DNA of 64,000 nucleotides. It comes from Jacaranda mimosifolia (taxonomy: Eukaryota; Streptophyta; Magnoliopsida; Lamiales; Bignoniaceae). Below the pieces are notes generated by a model. The model had not been told where the DNA came from, made no database searches, and saw only the letters and a list, made by a program, of their open reading frames with translations. A program made the position numbers and the translations under genes. Of this stretch, positions 50,501 to 62,170 are shown piece by piece. Each line of letters begins with the position of its first letter. The stretch's first letter is position 1. The stretch covers positions 21,243,744 to 21,307,743 of the forward strand of contig CM032123.1 in the NCBI GenBank assembly GCA_018894105.1, given 5' to 3'.

Positions 50501-51930
50501 AAAGGGGCTGAAAATCAAGCTGCCGATGGCTTGTCCAGGAGAAATGAAGAAGGAGGGCAATGTCAGGCCATCTCCACCTTGAAACCATTATGGATGGAAG
50601 AGCTCAAACACAGCTATGAGAATGATCCTTTGGCACAATAAGTGATGGCTGATAGCATACTCTATCCTTACAACCTGTCCCATTATAGCTACCAAGATGA
50701 GATCATTAGATGCAAGGGAAGACTGTATGTGGGAAGTAACACTGATCTCAGGCAAAAAATAGTACAGTTTATGCATTCCTCTAGCATTGGGGGCCACTGT
50801 GGGATCCAAGGCACTCTACAACGGGTTAAGAGCACATTTTCATGGCCAGGAATTCATGATTCAGTCTACGAAGTGGTCACCCAATGTCACATTTGCCAAA
50901 TAAATAAACACCAAAATTTGCAAAACCCTGGGTTACTATAACCTCTGCCAGTTCCAGAGCAAGCTTAGAAGCACCTAACGATGGATTTCATTGAACAATT
51001 GCCCAGTTCAGCGAGGAAAGATGTAATCTGGGTGGTTGTGGACCGGTTCACTAAATACTCACACTTCTTTGCTCTTTCTCATCCCTTCACTGCCACACAC
51101 ATTGCACAACTTTTTCTTGATAATATTTATAAATTACGTGGCTTACCTTGCAGCATAAGCACTGACCGAGACAAAATTTTCATCAGTAAGTTCTGGCAGG
51201 AATTGCTTTCTAGCTTGGGCATACAACAACATTTGAGCACTTAAAGTGGCTTGCTATGGCTGAACATTGGTATAATACAAATTATCACACTGCCATAGCT
51301 ATAACCCCATTCGAGGCGTTGTATGGGTACAAGTTCGCTCAGTTGATTCTGGAGCCACATCAACCAGGTTCAGTTGTGGGAGTTGAAGAAATCATGCAAA
51401 ACAGACAATTGATCACCCAACACTTGAAGAAGCAGCTAGCAAAGGCACAAGATCGGATGAAGCAAATAGCCAACTCGAAAAGAACTGAGGTTATGTTCCA
51501 GATAGGAGATTTGGTATACTTGAAGCTCAGACCCTACAGACAGCTATCCATACGAAAGAACAAGATCTGGAAGCTAAGCCCCAAGTACGCAGGACCGTTT
51601 CCAATTATAGGGAAAATCGGGGAAGTTGCATACAAGCTCCAACTTCCTGAAAGAGTAAAAATACACCATGTATTTCATGTGTCAATGCTAAAGAAGAAGA
51701 TAGGAAGGTTTGATCGTGTGTCCACTGTACTACCGCCTTTTGATAATGAAGGAACATTTCTACTGCGGCCAGAGAAGATCCTAGCAAGGCAACTGATAAA
51801 AAGGAAAAATGCACCCATACCTCAGCTACTGATCAAATGGGCGCACTTGCCAGATAACGAAGCCACCTGGGAAGATTATCATGGTATTGCAGAAAAGTTT
51901 CCGCAATTGGAGTCTTGGGGACAAGACTGA
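47569..51930 (+). pseudogene. Gypsy gag-pol polyprotein, decayed
   Basis: An ATG at 47569 opens gag (MAKNNNNRTEAL...) but meets TAA at 47674. The same frame then stays open to 49806. It encodes a capsid-type domain (about 47866-48250), CX2CX4HX4C knuckle (48496-48537), protease DSGTTHSF (48724-48747) and RT, with FFDD at 49738-49749 in the place of YVDD. A frameshift near 49797 and a 31-bp tandem duplication at 50012-50073 break the RT/RNase H join. RNase H follows to about 50640. Integrase has its HHCC finger at 50773-50912 and catalytic core from 50981. About 35 residues around the catalytic Glu are missing at 51244-51256. The C-terminus has a chromodomain-like segment (QLLIKWAHLPDNEATWE) before TGA at 51928. 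Further stops lie at 50639 and near 50940-50970. Confidence 0.93.
50012..50073 (+). repeat. 31-bp tandem duplication in Gypsy RT
   Basis: Two exact 31-bp copies (50012-50042 and 50043-50073), each starting CATTAGGCATTATGG and ending CTAGACCT. The length is not a multiple of three, so the duplication shifts the frame. Confidence 0.95.
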
Positions 51931-51943
51931 AAAAAGAGGGGGG
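51931..51943 (+). other. Polypurine tract of the Gypsy element
   Basis: AAAAAGAGGGGGG follows directly after the polyprotein stop and lies three bases before the 3' LTR. Confidence 0.9.
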
Positions 51944-51946
51944 CTA

Positions 51947-52422
51947 TGTTACATATTTGAAAGCAAAAGACGTTTCTGCTTATCTTCTGACTTTTTTTTC
52001 ATTTTTCTGTTTTAAGTCTGCTACTCTGCTTCGCGTTTCTATTAAAATAAGATGGGCAACGTCGTTCCACTTAGTAGAAGCGACGTCGTTTTGGTCTAAA
52101 TTCCAGGCAACAGCTTGTATAGCCTGATGATGACGCGTGGCTAAGGTTTAAGCATTCTATTAGCTGATTATTAGGGCCTAATGCACTAATTAGTTGGTGT
52201 TCTTTTCTTTAAATTGCAGCATCCACCCGGGAATTGTAATCAGAATCTTAATGCAGAGATATTTTCTGTTTTTCAGTTCCTTCTCCCTCGTTTTCATACT
52301 TTTCACACTCACACACTGCACTTTGATCAATTCTTCATCTCCGGCGAGCAATCACGGCGGAAACACTAATTTTTCTTCTGCACTAGGCAATCCTTCATCG
52401 GAATCCGTGGCTGGGTGTAACA
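51947..52422 (+). repeat. 3' LTR of the Gypsy element
   Basis: This LTR is 476 bp, exactly the length of the 5' LTR, with about 17 substitutions and no net indel. It is followed by CAGGC. Confidence 0.96.
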
Positions 52423-52427
52423 CAGGC

Positions 52428-53121
52428 GTTGTCCTTGCAACAATAATTTGTTTTGTAGAGTCTATTAATGATTATCTTGTGATTCCCTTCTTATTGAAGG
52501 CATCTAATAATTCCATCTTGTATCAAGCAATATTGCAGAATATTGTCAAAGTTTATATCATCTTGGTCTATGGAGCTCCGAGGTCGATAATTAATGATAA
52601 CTGTGTCATTCGAATTCGTTTGCATTATATCAACTATTTAAATATAATTATTATTATTGTTGTTCTTATTATGTTATGCATAAAATTAATATATAATTTC
52701 AGGTTATTATAAGGGGAACTTATTTAAAAGTACCAAAAACACTTTCAAATTTTGTGATCAGGCCCCACTTGATTTTTGTTAGAAGAAACTCTCTAGTTTT
52801 GTTAAAATTTTAGAGATCACTTCCTACTCATTTGATTTGAGAAAAATGACCCTTAAGTATAATATTTTTCATTCATTTTTTCTCACTTTTTCATCCAAAC
52901 AAACAAATAGTAAACCCTATCGTATGCTCATTACCAAAAATAGAAAAAATAGAAAAAATGCAACAAGCTCCACAGAGGGAACGAGAATAATGTCAGAGCC
53001 AAAAACCACCAACCCGACAGATGCATTGTTTTCTTCTCTTTTTATTTTCATCATTTTCGGGTTTCATCTTCTTCTCAGTTTCTTCTCAGTTGCTTTTGAG
53101 TTTCTTATATTTTTTCCGACA
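52428..53121. other. Flank of the Gypsy element and upstream region of the MULE
   Basis: Its first part is the continuation of the sequence that lay downstream of PUX11 before the Gypsy insertion. Somewhere here the MULE begins. A possible left end is GGGGAACTTATTTAAAAG near 52712, but the right end is outside the window, so no inverted repeat can be matched. An open frame before the likely start codon at 53122 is rich in hydrophobic residues, resembles no known domain, and is treated as untranslated. Confidence 0.4.
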
Positions 53122-53453
53122 ATGTCAACCAATAGTGAAGCAAGTGTGTTCAATCAAGTGTTAGGGAGTTTCCGCTACAAATACCAGCTCCATATAATGT
53201 CAATTAAGGATAGTATGACTTTAATGAATATGTATATTAATCTCGCAAGAAAATGGAATGAAATCAACGCTGAGCACTTCAGTTTGCAATATATAGCTCC
53301 ACTTCAAAGATTGTACATGAGTTTAACTAATGATAACGATGTCATGAATATGGTCTTACTGCATTTGACATTGAAAATGAACATTGTTGACATCCTGGTA
53401 AACCGAAAGGATGAATCAAGCAGCAAAAAAAAGAAGAGCAGTGATGTTTTAAG

Positions 53454-56364
53454 GTAATACTTCTACAGAATTTAAACTGTATTGCAGTTTGTAAAGTTTT
53501 GTACTTGAATTGTTCTGAAACTGCACTCTGTTTATTTGAAAATCTTTCTATACTTAGAGCGTTCTACATTATACTTCATTGTAATTAACATTGTACTTCA
53601 TCTCACAAAAATTATACTATATTATGTAAGTTTTATACTTCACGTGTTCTACTAATGGATTATCTAAAATTGTACTGCAACTTGTAGCGGTTTATACTTG
53701 AAGTGCTCTCAAATTGTACGTAATCTATATAAAATTATACTTTCAATTTTCTAAAATTATACTTCATTTTACCAAAAATATACTGAAGTTGCTAGGGTTT
53801 TATACTTCAAGTGTCCCTAAATTGTACTTCATTTTATCTAAATTTGTACTTCAATTATCTGAATCTATTATTTGACTTTCAAGTTTCCTACTAATAAATT
53901 ATCCAATTTGTACTGCAATTGCTAAGGTTTTTACTTCAAGTGTTCTGAAATTGTTCTACACTTTATCAAAAATTGTATTTCTATTTTTTAAAATTATACT
54001 TTATTTTATACATCATTTTACTTAAATCTGTACTCTTGTCATTGAAGTTCTATACTTCAAGTGTCCAAAATTGTACTTCATTTTATCTGAACTTATACTT
54101 CAATTATCTGAATCTATTATTTAATTTTGAAGCGTCTACTAATGGATTATACAAAAATTATACTGTAATAGCTAAGTTTAATACTTCAGGAGTTCTAAAA
54201 TTGTACTTCACTTTATCTAAAATTGTATTTCGGTTTTCTGAACTTATACTTCAGTTTTTACATAATTTCACCTAAATCTGTATTCCTTTCATTGAAGTTC
54301 TATACTTCAAGTATTCTAAAATTGTACTTCTCTTTGTCTGAAATTGTACTTCTATTTTTTGAAATTATACTTCATTTAATATATCATTTTACCTAAACTT
54401 GTACTCCATTCATTGAAGTTCTACACTTCAAGTGCTCGAAGTTGTACTTCATTTTATTTGAACTTGTACTTCAATTATCTGAACCTATTATTTAATTTTG
54501 AAGCGTCTACTAATGGATTATCCAAAAATTATACTGCAATTGCTAAGGTTTTATACTTCAGTTGTTCTGAAATTGTACTTCACTTTATCTAAAATTGTTC
54601 TTTGATTTTTTGAAATTATACTTCCGTTTTTACATAATTTCACCTAAATCTGTATTCTTTTCAATGAAGTTCTATACTTCAAATGTTCTGAAATTGTACT
54701 TCACTTTGTCTGAAATTGTACTTTTATTTTTTGAAATTATACTTCATTTTATACATCATTTTACCCAAACTTGTACTCTATTCATTGAAGTCCTATACTT
54801 CATGTGTCCGAAATTGTACTTCATTTTATCTAAACTTGTACTTCAATTATCTGAACCTATTATTTAATTTTGAAGCGTCTACTAATGGATTATCCAAAAA
54901 TTATACTGCAATCAATAGCTAAGGTTTTATACTTTAGGTGTTCTGAAATTGTATTTCACCTTATCTAAAATTGTACTTTGATTTTTTGAACTTATACTTT
55001 AGTTTTTACATAATTTCACCTAAATCTATATTCTTTTCATTGAAGTTCTATACTTCAGGTGTTCTGAAATTGTACTTCACTTTGTTTGAAAATTGTACTT
55101 CTATATTTTGAAATTATACTTCATTTTATACATCATTTTACCTAAACTTGTACTCCATTCATTGAAGTTCTATACTTCAAGTGTTTGAAGTTGTACTTCA
55201 TTTCATTTGAACTTGTACTTCAATTATCTGAACCTATTATTTAATTTTGAAGCATCTACTAATGGATTATCCAAAAATTATACTGCAATTGCTAAGGTTT
55301 TATATTTTAGTTGTTCTGAAATTGTACTTCACTTTATCTAAAATTGTACTTCGATTTTTTGAAATTATACTTCAGTTTTTACATAATTTCACCTAAATCT
55401 GTATTCTTTTTAATGAAGTTCTATACTTCAAATGTTCTGAAATTGTACTTCACTTTGTCTAAAATTGTACTTCTATTTTTTGAAATTATACTTCATTTCA
55501 TACATCATTTCATACATCATTTTACCCAAACTTGTACTCTATTCATTGAAGTTCTATATTTCAAGTGTCCGAAATTGTATTTCATTTTATCTAAACTTGT
55601 ACTTTAATTATCTGAACCTATTATTTAATTTTGAAGCGTCTACTAATGGATTATCCAAAAATTATACTGCAATCAATAGCTAAGGTTTTATACTTCAAGT
55701 GTTCTGAAAATTGTACTTCACCTTATCTAAAATTGTACTTCGGTTTTTTAAACTTATACTTCAGTTTTTACATAATTTCACCTAAATCTGTATTCTTTTC
55801 ATTGAAGTTTTATACTTCAGGTGTTCTGAAATTGTACTTCACTTCTTTTACTTCTATTTCTTAAAATTATACTTCATTTTGTACATCATTTTACCTAAAT
55901 CTATACTCTTTTCATTGAAGTTCTGTACTTCAGGTGTTCTCAAATTGTACTTCATTTTATCTTAACTTGTACTTCAATTTTTTGAATCTCTTATTTAACT
56001 TTCAAGTGTTCTACTAATGGATTATCCAAAAATTGTATTGCAATTGCTAAGGTTTTATACTTCATGCATTCTGAAATTGTACTTCTTTTTATATAAAATT
56101 ATACTTAAGCTTTTACGTAAAATTGTTCTCCATTATTTAAGTTTATAAAGTTCTATTAATTTTGCATTTCATTTTACCTAAAGTTCTATACTTAAAGTGC
56201 TTTACTTATTAATTATCAAAAATTGTATTGCAATTGCTTGCGTTTTATACTTCTATTATTCTGAAATTGTACTCCGTTTATTTAAAATTATACTATAATG
56301 CTGAATTATTCTACATATTGTACTTTATTTTACTTAAAACTGTACTTCATTTGCCAACCTCAAG
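53454..56364 (+). repeat. Repeat-filled MULE intron: higher-order array of ~372-bp units
   Basis: The words TGTACTTCA and TATACTTCA recur every few tens of bases, always on the plus strand. The landmark CTACTAATGG (or a close variant) occurs at 53649, 53888, 54136, 54507, 54879, 55256, 55640 and 56011. Spacings are 239, 248, 371, 372, 377, 384 and 371 bp. So two short units are followed by five longer units, each containing two related halves. No coding sense was found. The array lies between the first two transposase exons with a usable donor and acceptor at its ends. Confidence 0.88.
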
Positions 56365-56784
56365 GGATGTAGTCGAGGAGGAAATTGGTTCGACCAATGC
56401 ATCGCACAATGAATTGGCTTTAATTAGCAACTCAATTGATGCATGGAGGAATTGCATATATGGAGAGGGTCAAACATTCAAGGATGCTTAGGAGTTTGGA
56501 ATTATGCTTAAGAATTATGCACTGTCTACTTTGCGGTCATTTAAATACAAGAAAAATGACAGCAAAAAAATCATAACCATTTGCAGTAATGAAAATTGCA
56601 AATGGAGAATCTATGCATCAAGGCATGAGGCTGATAAATTATTTGGTATTCGAAAATGCAATCTAGAGCACACATGTGGTGAGGCTAATCTTCGGACAAG
56701 GGGACATCCTAAAGCCAATTCCACTTGGGTTGCGAACATAGTGAAGGATAAATTGAGATCAGAGCCATGTTATCTAGAGGTGTC

Positions 56785-56995
56785 AAATGAGTCGGGCCGA
56801 GCCAGCCTGGCTCGTTTAACAAACGGTTAATGGCGGTCCCGGGCCGTTCACGGTCCGGACCATGACAGGCTAAAAATTGAAAAGTCCGGCTCGGCTCAAA
56901 ACCAACCCACTATATAGGTGAGCCAGTTTATATATGAGCCAAGCTTCATGGTTCGGCTAGCGAGCCGGCTCGCGGGTTGGCCCGCGAGTTCCTTT
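56785..56995. repeat. GC-rich subterminal region of hAT, left
   Basis: Clustered short inverted words occur here (GGGCCG, CGGCTCG, GCGAGCC, GGCCCGCGAG), including CGCGGGTTGGCCCGCG, which can fold into a hairpin. They are mirrored by the right-end cluster at 60404-60600. Such clusters are typical transposase-binding regions in hAT elements, but binding here is inferred. Confidence 0.7.
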
Positions 56996-57358
56996 TTTTT
57001 TCTTTTGAAAATGAATTTAAAATTTTGAAGTTTTTATATTTATGTGATTATTAATGTATTTTTCAACACTTATACTTTTTTAAAAGACTTAATAATTTAT
57101 ACTTTTGTGACTTATAATATTTTACAACACTTAAATTTTTATAAAAACTTAGAAATTTATACTTATATTAATTTTTTTTATCAATTATATTTTTCCAAAA
57201 ACACCAGTAAATAAGGTGATGAGGGGTTTGGCATGGACCCCTCTACCCGTCATAATTTAGAAAAAATAATTACATAGAGGTGGATTTAACCAAACCTCTA
57301 AATGAAAGTACATAATAATAACAATAAATAAATAAATAAATAAACAACTTTGTAATAT

Positions 57359-59695
57359 CTAACCATCTAAACATGTCCAATGATAAACTGGTCGTTCACT
57401 CAAGTGATCTAAATCGCTCTCGGATTGAGATGCGATGGTGGATGCAGTTTCAAGCCATTCTTCATCGTCTTCTTCAAATTGAGGCAATATGGTCTTCACC
57501 TTTCTCAATTTTTTGTTTCTATACTCTTGGTCTAGCCAATCCTTCCAAAGAAAACAAAACTTGATCGAATTGGGTTTTAACCGCGATCTTATATCAGTCA
57601 ATGTGCGCTTGCCCGCACTAAAGGCACTCTCGGATGCCACCGTCGACATTTGAGGTGCAAGTACGTCTCGAGCAATGCATGAAAGAATTGGATACACTTT
57701 AGCATTATTCTTCCACCACTCTAACACGTTGAATCCTTCATAGTCTTCTTCATATGCGTTTTGTAAATATAGCGATATCTCCGCGCTACTTTCGGGTCTT
57801 GAGCTGACGGTCTTTCATTAATCAAATTACCTAAAGATGCAAACATTCCTCTTTTGCTAGTAGATGGTCGTTGTGTACCTACATGCATTTGTCCTATCCC
57901 ACAATTTTGACTATAAACACTATACAATTTTTTCAAAATATCTAAAATTCTTATTTTTTCTTATTCATAGTTAAAATCCTCATGAAGTATAAAATCATTA
58001 TATTTTTGCATTAATACAACACACATATCTAACTTTAATCTAGGATCTAAAGCACTTGAAATAATTGCTATGTAAGGTATTTTTTCATAATACTTAAGAA
58101 AAATTTTTTCCATTGCACAAATTACTTCACTTAAATGTTCATCATATCTATGATTATCAAATAATTGAGCAATTTCACACAGTGTATATAATAGCAAGTT
58201 AGATGTTGGATAAAAATGACCGGACATAATTTTGGTTTTATCATTAAATGTTTGAAGAAGTGGAGCAAGAACTTCCGCAATATCCCAATCCGCATCATGC
58301 AAAAATGGTTCACCATAATCATCAAACATTTGACGATAAGGCATTGCCTCACTAAGCATTCTATATGTAGAGTTCCACCTATGCTGAGTATCTAAGTAAG
58401 GAATTACAAATCTTGTCCTACGGTCTTGACAAAATCTTTTATATTCTTGTGTTCTAACTGATGAAGCCATAATATGTGTTAAAGCACTTCTAATTTAACC
58501 TACCAAAAAATCCATTTTTTCTAAACCATCTTTACAACATATATGAATAATATGACAAAAACATCTAACATGGAAAAAAATACCATTTTTTAAAGGGACT
58601 ATTAATTTAACTAATTCCCTTACGGTAGATGTATTATTAGATGCATTACCAAAAGACATAGACATAACTTTATCCATTAATTTCCAACCCCTAAGGCAAT
58701 CTCTAATTGCTTCATAAATATGAATACCCGCATGGGGATGATCAAGTTGTTGAAATTCAATTATTCTTTTTTGCATGCACCAATTACCATCAATCCAATA
58801 AGCCGTAACACATAAATAATGCAAATTGCCTCTACCTAACCACATATCGGATGTAAAAGAAACTCTACATTTCAAATTATTAAAAATTTCAGTTAATTTA
58901 AAATTTTCGCTAAATATTGTTTATACCCATCATCATAGCAAGTGTTACGTGAAATTGGTTTATAAGCCGGTTGTAAATACATTTGATTATATCTAGTTAC
59001 TAATTCATTTTCGGCATAAGTAAAAGGTAACTCATTTTGTACAACTAATCTAGATAAGCCTATTCTCATATTTTCTTAACTATATCTCCAACTTTGTAGC
59101 TCACCCAATTCATTTCGATAAAGTTGTGATTGACCCTCTACCCCTACATCCTCTTCATTCCAACCCGGATGATGAGTGTCTAAATGTCTTTTAATTGTAC
59201 TCGTTCTACCTCATTTTTTATGTTTATGAACTGCACGACAAATTTTACAATGCACGGAACCGGGTGGGCCAATAGCTATACATTTCCATACATCACTAGT
59301 TAATCTTCTTTTTTTATTCCCATGTATATCATTATGTGTGTCACTATCATCGGGTGCTTGTGTTTCATCATCATCATGTAGGAGGTTTTCTTCATCTATT
59401 CTATCGGTAGTGGGATGATATTGTTCTTGTGATTCGGTATTATGCAAAGATGCGGGTGTTCGTGCAATAAAATTATATTCTTTCATATTTAAATTACATT
59501 CCATATGATATCGGGCCGTAGAACTAGAAGAAGAGGGATAAATTGATGACTAGTACTACGCCTGGCGGGTTGAGTGGAGGGACGAATTGAGGGGTCATTT
59601 AAAGGAGAATGTTGGTCTACCCTCGGAGGGGCCGTAGAGCGACTACTAGTTTTTTTATTTTTAGAACTAATAGCAAGATTCAAAAATTTCTTCAT
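57359..59695 (-). pseudogene. hAT transposase (BED finger, RICESLEEPER-like), decayed
   Basis: Reading the minus strand from ATG 59693-59695, a low-complexity N-terminus leads to a BED-type finger (CKICRAVHKHKK, about 59211-59250). It is followed by the catalytic region start SFTSDMW (about 58840-58860), the conserved RWNSTY (about 58380), and a DUF4413-like segment with SGHFYPTSN (about 58180-58230). The C-terminal hATC dimerisation domain (LEWWKNNAKVYPILSCIARD, STVASESAFS) lies at 57359-57727. Frameshifts near 59500-59560 and 57725, and stops near 59211, 58495 and 57961, break it. The domain order and spacing otherwise match plant hAT transposases of the RICESLEEPER/DAYSLEEPER type. Confidence 0.88.
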
Positions 59696-60177
59696 TTTTA
59701 TAATAAACTAAATATGAACAATTAACAATTAAAATTCACAAAGATTAACACACAAATTAAATTGTAAAAAAAGGATAGATGTTACCGTAAAAGACGTAAT
59801 AATAATTAAGAAGTCGCAATTTGATACACCACCATTCACGGCTCCACGAAGTAGCAAATTGATAGACCTCTATTCAAAGCTCCACCAAATAAATTTAATA
59901 ATATGTACGAAATGAATAAAAGATATAATTTATTTATAAATTATTAGATTAGAGAGAAATTGAGAAATTGTAAAATAAGAGATTTGGGAGAATTGAGAGA
60001 TTTGATAGGAAATATTTTTATTACAAATGACTATTTATAGTGGTCATTTGTTATTTTTGAAGAAAAAAAAAAAATGAAGAAGAAAGGGAGCAATTTTTGC
60101 AGCAATTGACTGTTGGCCCAACGGTCAATTAAAAAGGGCAAGTAGCCGTTACATATTGTAATGGCTACTTTCCCTCT

Positions 60178-60400
60178 TTTTTTTCTTTTTTTTTATAATT
60201 TATAATTTTTATAAATTTATAATTTATAATTTAAAAATTAAAATTTCTTAATTATTGATTTATACATTTATAAACTAATAAATTATAAATTATACATTCT
60301 TAATTTTAAATTATAAATTTATAATTTTTTAAAATTAATAATTTGTAATTTGTAATTTAAAAATTATAAATTTATAATTTATAATTTAAATTAAAAAAAT
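60178..60400. repeat. AT-only low-complexity tract in hAT
   Basis: Repeated TTATAATTTATAATTT words in almost pure A/T sequence lie between the transposase promoter side and the right subterminal region. No other function is visible. Confidence 0.85.
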
Positions 60401-60403
60401 ATT

Positions 60404-60600
60404 GCGGGCTAAGCGAGCTAGCCTGCGAGCTGGGCTAGCCCACGGTCCTTCATGGTCTGCGGGCCGAGCCGATCTCGGGTTGCAAAATTTCAGCTCGCGA
60501 AGGGTTTTCAAGCGAGTCGGTCTAGCCCAGCCCAAATTAAAAAATTAAACGAGCTGAGTTGGGCCAATTTTTTTGCGGGCTGGGCCGGTTTGCCTGGCCC
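60404..60600. repeat. GC-rich subterminal region of hAT, right
   Basis: Repeats of GCGGGCT, CTAGCCC, GGGCCG and GCTCGCGA are in mirror arrangement to the left-end cluster at 56785-56995. The region directly adjoins the right inverted repeat, which ends at 60615. Confidence 0.7.
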
Positions 60601-62170
60601 ATTTTGACACCTCTAATGTTATCGGCCCTCTACCATATTGAAAGATATCCACAGAGAATACGGTGTGGAAGTTAGGTACCATAAAGCGTGGATGGGTAAG
60701 GAATTAGCTATGCATGACATCCATGGAGCTAAGAAGGGATCTTATGATAAGTTGAAGTGGTACTGTGATGTTGTGAAGAGAACAAACCCTTGAAGTAAGG
60801 TAGGTATTGCGATGCTATGAAGAGGACAAACCCTGGAAGTATTGTAGACTGTGAGATTAACCCAATCAGTCGAAAATTTCATCGGCTATTTATATGTTTC
60901 AATGCCTATCTTCTTGGTTTTCTCAGGGGATGCAGGCCGTTGATATTCTTGGACGACACCCATATTAAAAATAAATACAAAGGAGTCTTACTCAGCGCTG
61001 TCAGTAAGGATGCTAATGATGAATTATTCATGTTAGCATATGCAGTTGTTGACTTTGAAAATGATATTAATTGGGAGTGGTTTTGCTTTAAGCTAAAAAG
61101 TGTCTTAGATTCTGAATATCTGCCTAACTTATCAAGGTTTACTTTCTTCTCCAATCGACATCCAGGTCTTCTTAAGGCCCTCCCTATGATATTTCCCGAT
61201 AGCCACCATGCATATTGCTTAAAACACTTAGTGGATAACTTTAAGAAACAAGTAAGTGTACTTTATCTTTGTTTGTGAGACAATTATATGAAATAAACTC
61301 TAATTCATAACATTTAGCACATTACTGTTCTATTATTTTAAATTCAGGTATTAAGGAAGTACCCTCTACGTAACAAAAAACATTAGTGTTTTATTTTTAT
61401 GAAAGCTGCATATGCGCCTAGAAGGCAGGAGTATACCCGACATATAGACAGCATCTTGGAGTCAATGCCGCTTGCCAGAGACTTTATTATGCAGTTTGAC
61501 CCACCATGTTGGGCAAATTCCTTATTAAGTGAAGATTAATAGGGGGTAATAAACAATAATCAAGCAGAAAGTTGGAATAATTGGGTTAAACCAGCCTGAT
61601 TTATGCCAGTTGCAGCCATGGTTGATTACATATGCATGCAAGTAATGGTTATGATACATGATAGATGCGAAGAATCTCATAAGATGGTTGGTCAATTATG
61701 TCCCAAGCAAGAAAAGAAGTTGGCAATCAATCATATGCGTTCTCATAACTTAAAAGTTGTCATGTTTAGCGGCTGGAGCTTTGAGGTGATTGAGCAAGAT
61801 AAATCGTATGCTGTAGATTTACATAGCAGGGTTTGTTTATGCAGAGCATGGCAGATTGATAAAATATCATGCAGACATGCTTGTGCTTGTATTGAGCCAA
61901 AGTCACTTTCACCGTATGACTTCACCGATCAATACTACCGAGTTGAGATGTATCAACAAGCATACCAAGCAGTGATAAAGCCTATTCCTACGTTTGATAT
62001 GCATTTGTTCCCTCTAGATAATGATGACGTCATTCACGCACCTGATTGCCGATCTCAGCCTGGGCGTAGAAGGACACAGAGGATTCCATCACAGATTGAG
62101 AAACGTGTAATTAAGTGTAAAATGTGTGGTAGAACAGGGCATAATTGTCGAACTTGCAAAGAATCAGTAA

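Larger units (their letters stand above)
47062..52422 (+). mobile_element. Gypsy (chromovirus-type) LTR retrotransposon
   Basis: This 5361-bp element is flanked by exact CAGGC target duplications (47057-47061 and 52423-52427). It has two 476-bp LTRs (TGTTAC...TAACA), an initiator-Met-like primer-binding site, gag-protease-RT-RNase H-integrase in Gypsy order, a chromodomain-like C-terminus, and a polypurine tract. I count about 17 differences between the LTRs (about 3.6%). That means an insertion on the order of one to a few million years old at usual plant rates, and younger than Copia A. It is not autonomous because of stops, frameshifts and a deletion in integrase. Confidence 0.96.
56775..60615. 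mobile_element. hAT DNA transposon inside the MULE
   Basis: This 3841-bp element has an exact 8-bp target duplication ATGTTATC (56767-56774 and 60616-60623). Its terminal inverted repeats begin TAGAGGTGTCAAA at both ends. Both ends carry about 200 bp of GC-rich subterminal sequence in an otherwise AT-rich element. It encodes a minus-strand hAT transposase with BED finger and C-terminal dimerisation domain, now broken. The target lies in MULE exon 2, so the hAT arrived after the MULE. Confidence 0.95.

Noticed and set aside
52194..52712. Open frame of 172 codons beginning in the Gypsy 3' LTR
   Set aside because: It runs out of the LTR across the target duplication into unrelated flank, so it cannot be an ancestral gene.
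53454..56364. Several short open frames rich in Tyr, Phe and Leu, and a possible CRISPR-like array
   Set aside because: The open frames are products of the TGTACTTCA repeats. The repeats are too variable and too closely packed, without spacers, for a CRISPR array, and the DNA is from a plant nucleus.
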